Of a stretch of DNA of 64,000 nt, positions 57,284 to 64,000 are shown in pieces. The translations under genes were made by a program, and so were the position numbers. The DNA lies in the NCBI GenBank assembly GCA_030737875.1, contig CM060915.1, forward strand, positions 635,068,786-635,132,785. Reading direction: 5' to 3'. This DNA comes from Allium sativum. Taxonomy: Eukaryota; Streptophyta; Magnoliopsida; Asparagales; Amaryllidaceae. Each line of letters opens with the position of its first letter. Position 1 is the stretch's first letter. A model generated the notes under the pieces. The model saw only the letters and a list, made by a program, of their open reading frames with translations, was not told the origin of the DNA and did no database searches.

Positions 57284-59011
57284 TACCAGATCAGATAAAA
57301 TTTTTGAAACTATTTTTCAAAAGAATTAATAAAAGAAGCGAAAGGAAAATGGTTCAGACATAAGTCTGGTAAGCCTAGTTATTTAATAGCATGTAAACAA
57401 GTAAAAGACTATGACATGAATAAACTGAACTTAGAATGATACCACAAGGATAGGGTAGTCCTAAAACAAGGTAAAGTAAGATTTAACTAGATTTGGATAT
57501 CGCACCCACTTCTACTTATCTGCACCCACTAAGAGCTGTTTAACTAGCAATATATGTTCATGATAAAGTGATCCCATTCATGTATGATCGGCTCCTACTC
57601 GCATTCATATATTCCCGGTGTTATGCGGCCCCATGTGATTTTTAAGTACTTGTGCTGGTTCCAGTATAGGGTGTATCAAGTCCTATAATGGCAACCCTGA
57701 CACGATTCAAAGATGCACAAGTGTACGCCTAGTGCCCAGTGCCTGCTTTTTCCACTCTGGATCCCGTGCACGCTCGTACTCCGTCGGAACCTACGCTAAC
57801 GCACCTAACCCTTGCCCTTTTAACCGCTTATATTCAGTCCAGTAATCGTGCCCCACCCTGCCTAGTTCAGGGTACCTTGATACATCCATGTGGGTTACTG
57901 CTAAAACGGGTCCCCGTTATTAAGGTTTTTCTAGTCAACATGCTAAATTGGTTAAGTGTCCTTGGTTTGACTTAACCCCTATCAATCTTTTCTAGTTAAC
58001 ATGTTAAGTTGGTTAAGTGTTTCCTCAATTACTTAACCCCATCAATCTTGTCTTGTTAACATGTTAAGTTGGTTAAGTGTTCCCTTAATTACTTAACCTC
58101 ACCATTTCTAGCTTGATTGTTCATGAGCTTTAATTAATTAATTAAAGCACCAACCACTCACATTAGACATGTATTGTTGTGGTTATGGATGTGCCGGTCG
58201 GTTCCGGGCAGTTTTACACCACAACTCAGTCTAACCTCGGGTCTTTCTGGTCTTGATGCACTAACCTCTCACATTAGACAACTATTGTTGTGGTTACTGG
58301 ATGTGCCGGTCGGTTCCGGGCAGGTTTACACCACAACTCAGTCTAACCTCAGGTTAGGCATATTCATCTTTTACATTTTATATATGTGAATTGTCTACAA
58401 GTGTTTCATGTCACATATTTTAATTATGTTCAAGACTAATGGTATAAATTATACCATTCATGGCCTTAACCATTTACATGGTTTTGTGCCCACCTACATT
58501 ATTAACATGTTTTGATTTAATAACTATCCCAACGTTACCCCCATTTGTTCGTTCATATTAATCACATAAAGTCATTAGGCCCGCATATTAGCCCAATTTA
58601 TAAACAAGAGGTAAAGAAGTGAACATGCATAATATAGTTTCAACCAAACATGTAAATTTTGCATAAAACTTTATTCGTATAATTTAACATGTCACATGAA
58701 CTTGCATATAATTTAGACTTAGATAATCATAAGCCTAAAACATGTTAATATGTAGATCTAGGCATGTGTGAACATAACCTCAATTATAAACTAGCATATG
58801 ACATAATCATGACATGTCCAATCCCAAGGCATGTATAATTTTAACATTAACATATAGGTGTGAACTAGATCTAACAAGGTGAACTTGCATAAGTCCACTT
58901 TACAAACATGCATATAAATATAGATCTAGTTTTGGATCTAACATGTAACTTGCATATGAACATATGTATAATTAGGTCTTGACTTGGATCTATCATAACC
59001 AATATAACTTG

Positions 59012-59172
59012 ATTTGTTGTAAAAGCTTGACTGAATCACATTGTTAATAAAATGACTTTATTTTCCGCTGTTTTATTTGTCTGTCTTGTAATTTATCTGC
59101 ATCTTTTACCTAAAGCGCTTCACCAAAGTTAAGGCATTGCCTTTGTGAGTGACCTTAACGGAGGTGGGGAGT
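59012..59172 (+). repeat. Second plus-orientation family X LTR end (decayed)
   Basis: TCTGTCTTGTAATTTAT, AAGTTAAGGCATT and GAGTGACCTTAACGGAGG follow the order of 57160-57262, but the terminus is decayed (GGGGAGTTTCA for GGGGTGTTACA) and no primer site follows. It could be the end of the 3' LTR of the same element. Confidence 0.6.
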
Positions 59173-59794
59173 TTCACCACTGGCTGTCGATGACGGATAT
59201 CCGACGGTCTACTGTCCTTGTTGGTCGTGACCATCTCTGCCTCCTTGTGAGGAAACCGTCGAATCACCTTGGTGTCACCTCGTCACAACATTCTGACTAC
59301 ATAGCTACATCTACATTTAAGGCCCACCCACCTAGTAGTTACGCGCAGACCCAACCTCTGCGAGTACAGCCTAAGACATCTGTCACCGCACAGAGGACAA
59401 CTAGGAGCACCTTACGTACTTCAAGGTACCGCGTGCTTCCCCTCCCAATTCCTTTGGAGCTGTCATAACAATCAGATGAATATGCGCTCCCCTCGTGTCT
59501 TATAACACTTCGATGATCTACCCCATTGGGTTATTCACCCTCAAACGTACGGACTGGCCCAAGCGCCTTTCTTTAATATGTTGTTAGACCCTATGTCTAA
59601 ACATTCTTTTACGCGCTTGCCTTACCTCACCGGGTTTCCATTTAACTTGGTTATTTCAACTCATATTGAATTCTTATTCAAGTTACCAAATTTCTCTTTC
59701 TTATTAGTCTCGATCATACAACTTAATCCATTTAAGTTTATTAATAAGCCTGTAATATGTTATTCCCTAGATTGTGGTCTAAGGTCTATGATCC
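59173..59794. other. Unassigned stretch, GC-richer at left
   Basis: No recognisable domain. The open frame running through 59145-59468 lacks any family motif, and 59578-59799 is hydrophobic low-complexity. It may be retroelement interior or flank. Confidence 0.3.
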
Positions 59795-60642
59795 TGTAAT
59801 AACCTGGAAATCTGAGCCAATTTAAAATTTTTATTTTGGCAATTTTTAGCGAATTTTGAGTATTTAAAATGAATTATTTTAAATAATAGCGACGAGAAAT
59901 TTATTTTAAATAGAATTCTAACGTATATATTTAATTGAATCATCATCAGAATATAAATAATTATTTATAATTATAAAAGGAATGGAAAATGGCGCGGTAG
60001 TTCGAAAATTCGATTTCAAAGTTCAAATGAATGTACAGGATTCAAAATAAACCGTATTTTGTCGAAACCAAAAATATTAGAATCTATTAGAGAATATCTT
60101 TCCAACGAATCCGAAAAATTGTAATTTCATAGCGGGAATCAAAAGATATGTCCAGTTGAAATTTCAGAATAGTCGCTATGGAATTCTGGCCCTTAAAAAT
60201 GGAAATTTTGCAACCGACCTCGGTTTTCAATGAAACCACTTTTGTTGGATTCGTGATGTCAAGTTATTGCTAGTTTTCAAATTTCGTAATTTTCTGAATC
60301 AATATGTGAGCGTGGCAAAGGAAAACGTGTTTTGACAGTTTTAGTCAATTTCAATCGACTGGGAAAATGCCATTTTGCAAACGGACTCGGAATTTGACGA
60401 AACTAGTTCCTATGGGACCGTATCGTCAAAACATAGCTAGATTTATTTTTCTGGAACTTTTAGAGTTAATATGTGACCCCGGCAAATTAAAACGTACGTT
60501 GAATTCAAAATTAAAACATATATTATTTTATATTTTAAATTTGATAAAAACCTATCAAAACAGCCGAATTGGCTTACGAAACATATCCCATTGTGTTCGG
60601 AATATGGGTGTTTAGCTTGAGGCGACAGTCATTGGGTTTGAT

Positions 60643-61140
60643 TTGGAGTTAGGACGAAAATTTCACTTTTTCACGAATTATATTATATATAAACCTAAAT
60701 TCTATATTTTCCCCAATCAGAAAATCGTTTTCACCAAAAATAGAAAAAGAAAAAAATGGCGACCGACGATCGACCTCGCCTCCTCGTCGCGGCCCCCCAG
60801 CAGACCGCCGCCCCCTCCAGATGACCGCACCCCTCCTCCTCTCCTCCTCCTTCTTCCATCGATCCCCGTTAGCTCGAGAATCCCCGAACCCCAAACCGCC
60901 TCCATCAGAAGCTACCGCCGTCGACCACCTGAGCTACCCCCAATCACCTGCGATGTTGCTGCTTCCCCCTCTTCGATTGGCGTAGGAATCCCTCCCCCAT
61001 CGATCGAAGAACGACACCAATGTGCCTCTGCCACCACCGCTCCGGCAGGACCCCCACGAGCCACCCCTCCCGCGTCCGGCGTCACTTCCAACGATTCACC
61101 AAACCCTAGAAATTCCACAGTAAGTTTTCTGTATTTTTAA
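60643..61140 (+). other. GC-rich leader with proline-rich open frame (not a supported gene)
   Basis: A 165-codon frame whose last two thirds are rich in proline, serine and arginine (runs such as PPSRPPPPPDDRTPPP), because the DNA there is C-rich. It sits downstream of the LTR TATA box, where related LTRs (NA-1 near 6600) also have a GC-rich leader. Overlapping minus-strand frames exist too. I know of no family with this sequence and treat it as untranslated leader. Confidence 0.4.
60684..60693 (+). promoter_or_regulatory. TATA box of partial LTR
   Basis: TATATATAAACC about 890 bp into the LTR and about 70 bp before the sharp rise in GC content at 60757. Confidence 0.5.
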
Positions 61141-61189
61141 AGATTTTATTTTCTAGGTTTTAAAGATTTAGTTTCTTATGATTTAAAGA

Positions 61190-61690
61190 ATACGTTTTTT
61201 TGAAATAAGAAAGACGAGATTTTTATGAGTATAAAGACAAGATTTTTAGTGTATAAAAATAATTTTTATATGATGTCGAGAATAAAAATATAATTTTTAT
61301 ATGAGGTAGAGGATAAAAATATGGTTTTTATATAGCTAAAGAATAAAAATATGATTTTTATATTATAGGAAGAATAATATATAATTTTTATATCATAGGA
61401 AGAATAAAAATATAATTTCTATGTATGTAGAGAAGTAAAAATATAATTTTTATTATATTACTAGCAAGATAAAAATATAATTTTTATCATGGAAGTAGCG
61501 GTGTAAAGGAGTGATTTTTACACATGTAGTAGAGATATAAAAATACGATCTTTATATATAAAAATGTGTTTTTTTATATAGAGAATGGCGAGAGAAAAAT
61601 ATAATTTTTATGTACGAAGCAACGATATAAAAATATAATCTTTATTTAGGAAGTGGCGTTGTCAAAAATATAATTTTTAACATAAACGGT
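61190..61690. repeat. AT-rich degenerate repeat (ATAAAAATATAATTTTTAT)
   Basis: About ten irregular units of 40-60 bp, each with AATAAAAATATAATTTTTAT, a near-palindrome. It lies directly downstream of the GC-rich leader. Confidence 0.7.
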
Positions 61691-61929
61691 GTTGAACAAA
61701 TCAAGTTGGAAACACGGCGATGATTTTCTTCATATGAAGAGTCGCGACATTTGGTTTAGCTTCTAGGTGAGAACTCCTCACTTTTAATTAGTTTTCTAGT
61801 TGAAATATAGACTAGGATGCAGACAGTTCTTAGCAGCACCCGACACCCGTTGTCCACAGACCATGGACGACTTGTGTGATTGCTTGTGTTGTGAAATTTG
61901 ACTGTTGATTGTGATGTGAAAAGTATATA

Positions 61930-62035
61930 TTCATGTGTTGAAATAAAATAATTTCATGTGTTGAAATAAAATAATTTAATGTGTTGAAATAAAATATAAT
62001 CTCATGTGTTGAAATAAATTATATATTCATTTACA
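61930..62035. repeat. ~23-bp minisatellite, four units
   Basis: Units of TTCATGTGTTGAAATAAAAT with small variations. The core is the same as in the larger array at 62404. Confidence 0.8.
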
Positions 62036-62403
62036 AATCGAAAGATTTGTTTATGTACAACGATTTGACTGATATTAATTAGGACGATAAATTTTACACA
62101 TCGCCCAACTGCACAAATAAAAATCTGTGTTTGTTGATGTGAAACCCCACACGGGTATTGTGATGATATTTGACGTACACTAATCTCGATTGTTTAGTTG
62201 TATGTCAATCGATGGGTTGACAGACTGTGTAAGCGTTAATTATTTATATTTAATGCTTATGCAGTTGTGTGGTGCACTCTGGATGATTGTTGATGATTTA
62301 TCGTTGTTATTATATACATGTGTTGTAGAAAATCCATATAATTAACCTTATATGGTAATTGATTGGGCCTCATTCCGATTTGGAAAATAAGGAATATTAT
62401 AAA

Positions 62404-62705
62404 AATAAATTCATATGTTGAATAGAAATAAATTCATGTGTTGAATAGAAATAAATTCATTTGTTGAATAGAATAAAAATTCATGTGTTGAATAGAATAA
62501 AAATTCATGTGTTGAATAGAATAAAAATTCATGTGTTGAATAATATAAATTCATGTGTTGAATAGAATAAAAATTCATACGTTGAATAGAATAAAAGTTC
62601 ATGTGTTGAATAATATAAATTCATGTGTTGAATAGAATAAATATTCATGTGTTGAATAGAATAAATATTCATGTGTTGAATAGAATAAACATTCATGTGC
62701 TGAAT
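62404..62705. repeat. ~24-bp minisatellite, about twelve units
   Basis: Units of TTCATGTGTTGAATAGAATA plus AAAA, some shortened to 19-20 bp. It is closely related to 61930-62035, so the two arrays share an origin about 400 bp apart. The long minus-strand frame through it is a product of the repeat. Confidence 0.9.
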
Positions 62706-64000
62706 TGAAGCTGTGTTGATTAGATTAACGCTATTTTAACGTGAACGATATTTATATCGATTTTATTCATTTTTATAATGAATAAAAGAAAGAAAGTGAT
62801 TTCAAAATATAATGTTTTGAAAATATTATCATTTGTATATCGATGATGTGGAATATTCAATTTTGATTCGAAATTGAATATGAAGTTGAAATCGTTTCGA
62901 AAACGAATTTAAAACGATTTATAAAATACGTTTTAAAAGGAAATCGACGAAATATATATAATATATATATTAAATGGCCTGAATAGAACGCGTCGCGGCA
63001 CGGTAGTTCGCGAATTTCGACCATTGGCTTCGAATGGATATTACGGGAGATCCGACCATCGGATTCTCGTAAAACCGGAACCTTTGGGTTCGTATCAAAA
63101 AGAGCTTTCTAACGAATATTAAAAATTAGAAATCTAACGGCTGGATTTGGAATTATGTCCAAATCAAATTTGGAAAAGGTCGCTGTAAGTGCAGTTCGAT
63201 GTCCGTTGATGGAATTCGACTGTACGGGCCTTGATAAAATTATTAAAAATAGTATTAATTGATATAAAATCATAAGAAATGATTTGTGAAGAACTGAGAT
63301 GAAAAATTCCAAATTTGAACAGATAAAAATAGATTTTTATCGAAATGAACTAGTTTTGAACTAGAATAATAATTTATTTATTTTTAAATAAATAAATTGG
63401 ATTTGAAAGGGTTTTAAAAGTAACCAGAAGTTTCAATAATTGAATTGGAACGGAGTGTGATTTTGGGTTTATAGTGAACCGTGTTTTAAATGACATTGGT
63501 TATTTAACCCAGTTAAAGACAGGATATGATTTCCCAAGTTAAACAATCATTGATATTGATTTTTGGGAAGATTAAAACCAAGTGGAGTTTTAATGAATCG
63601 TTAATTAGATTGAAATGATCGAGAATGGAGTATCACCAGTTTTTCTCCAGGCGATAGTTAAATCTTTAATTAGATTTGAATGTGAAATGGTAATTGAATT
63701 TACCGATAACACCGTGGTGTTAGATATGAAGTATTACCCGTTTTACTTCATGGGATGAATAGGTTGGGATTGGGAAATAAATTAAATGATTACTTCGGTT
63801 TGGTTCGCTAATCCCGACTAGTTTGAATTGATATTCAAAAGAAGATTAAAGAATAAATTTAAAGAATTTATCTTTGATAAAATTAATGGGAACTTTTCCC
63901 AAAGTGTAAGAATATTTGAATAAAGGAATATTCTGAATTGGAATGAGGCGTATGTTGTGTTTTTGTAACGCTTGTTTATTATATACGCGATTTATTCAAA

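Larger units (their letters stand above)
55216..59011. repeat. Large inverted repeat (arms ~1.67 kb, spacer ~446 bp)
   Basis: 55216-56884 and the complement of 57331-59011 align over their whole length: for example CTTACCAGACTTATG (left) against CATAAGTCTGGTAAG (right), and the block around 55228 against that around 58995. The spacer contains the LTR 3' end, the primer site and about 50 bp of interior. A transcript across both arms would fold into a long double-stranded RNA. Beyond the right arm, 59012-59172 resembles the plus-orientation LTR end again, so the arm may be an inverted section of a second LTR copy. Confidence 0.8.
59795..64000 (+). repeat. Partial giant LTR related to NA-2, running off the window
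   Basis: It starts TGTAATAACCTGG, comparable to the NA-2 LTR start TGTAATGACCCG on its sense strand. Shared modules follow in the same order: GGCGCGGTAGTTCG (59990), TATGTCCAGTTGAAATTTCAG (about 60150), and CAAACGGACTCGGAATTTGAC with GAAAC (60377). A TATA box near 60684 precedes a GC-rich leader, and minisatellites lie beyond 61.2 kb. A second GGCACGGTAGTTCGCG module at about 62996 repeats the first. No LTR end is seen before 64000, so it is at least 4.2 kb long or holds a nested or duplicated start. Confidence 0.55.

Noticed and set aside
59145..59468. 107-codon plus-strand frame
   Set aside because: It starts inside a decayed LTR end and has no recognisable motif.
62411..62602. Minus-strand frame with repeated tyrosine/histidine units
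   Set aside because: It is the translation of the 24-bp minisatellite. Period and content follow the repeat.

Overview
The window reads as a gene-poor, repeat-dense stretch of a flowering-plant (probably eudicot) nuclear genome. It is AT-rich. Ty3/gypsy- and Ty1/copia-type LTR retrotransposon pieces have tRNA-iMet-type primer sites and plant-type TATA boxes. There is also a hAT element, a probable CACTA-type DNA transposon carrying a fragment of a plant MRS2/CorA-type magnesium-transporter gene, a tRNA-derived repeat and several minisatellites. I find no intact cellular protein gene, no convincing functional RNA gene, and no feature of bacteria or organelles.

The dominant structure spans 180-42180. 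It is one composite LTR retroelement in minus orientation, flanked by the 5-bp target duplication TCTTT and inserted into a Ty3/gypsy gag sequence whose halves lie at 1-179 and 42186-42660. It has three LTRs (A 180-3371, B 17357-22083, C 38985-42180) and two interiors, arranged LTR-interior-LTR-interior-LTR. With later insertions removed, the LTRs are about 3.2 kb and each interior about 3.3 kb. The interiors have no gag or pol and contain a two-part ~91-bp tandem array. Three kinds of element later landed in it. NA-1 (5853-16549, plus strand, TSD CTTCA) is in the array of interior 1. A 1.45-kb hAT (19096-20543, 8-bp TSD) is in LTR B. A CACTA-like DNA element (about 24381-37995) is in the array of interior 2. 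The CACTA-like element was in turn split by NA-2 (26180-36436, minus strand, TSD AACTG).

NA-1 and NA-2 are related non-autonomous LTR elements. Their LTRs are very long (4.4-5.2 kb) and their interiors tiny (1.1 and 1.5 kb), with a primer site, a purine tract and almost no coding capacity. They share LTR blocks, a conserved hairpin, the 3' purine-tract tail and a short conserved start of reading frame. This suggests they were mobilised by a common autonomous chromovirus-type relative that is not in this window.

From 42.2 to 50.3 kb there is a mosaic of decayed elements: the rest of the host gag, minisatellites, a minus-strand Tat-like gag with its LTR, two copies of a 337-bp LTR, and the RT/RNase H part of a minus-strand copia pol with stops. 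From 50.3 to 59.2 kb there are LTRs of another family in both orientations, including a nearly complete plus-strand LTR with primer site (53894-57283) and a 1.67-kb-arm inverted repeat (55216-59011). From 59795 to the window end is a partial plus-strand LTR that shares promoter-side modules with NA-2 and contains a GC-rich leader and minisatellites. All homology statements come from reading the sequence by eye and from recalled family motifs. No database search was run.
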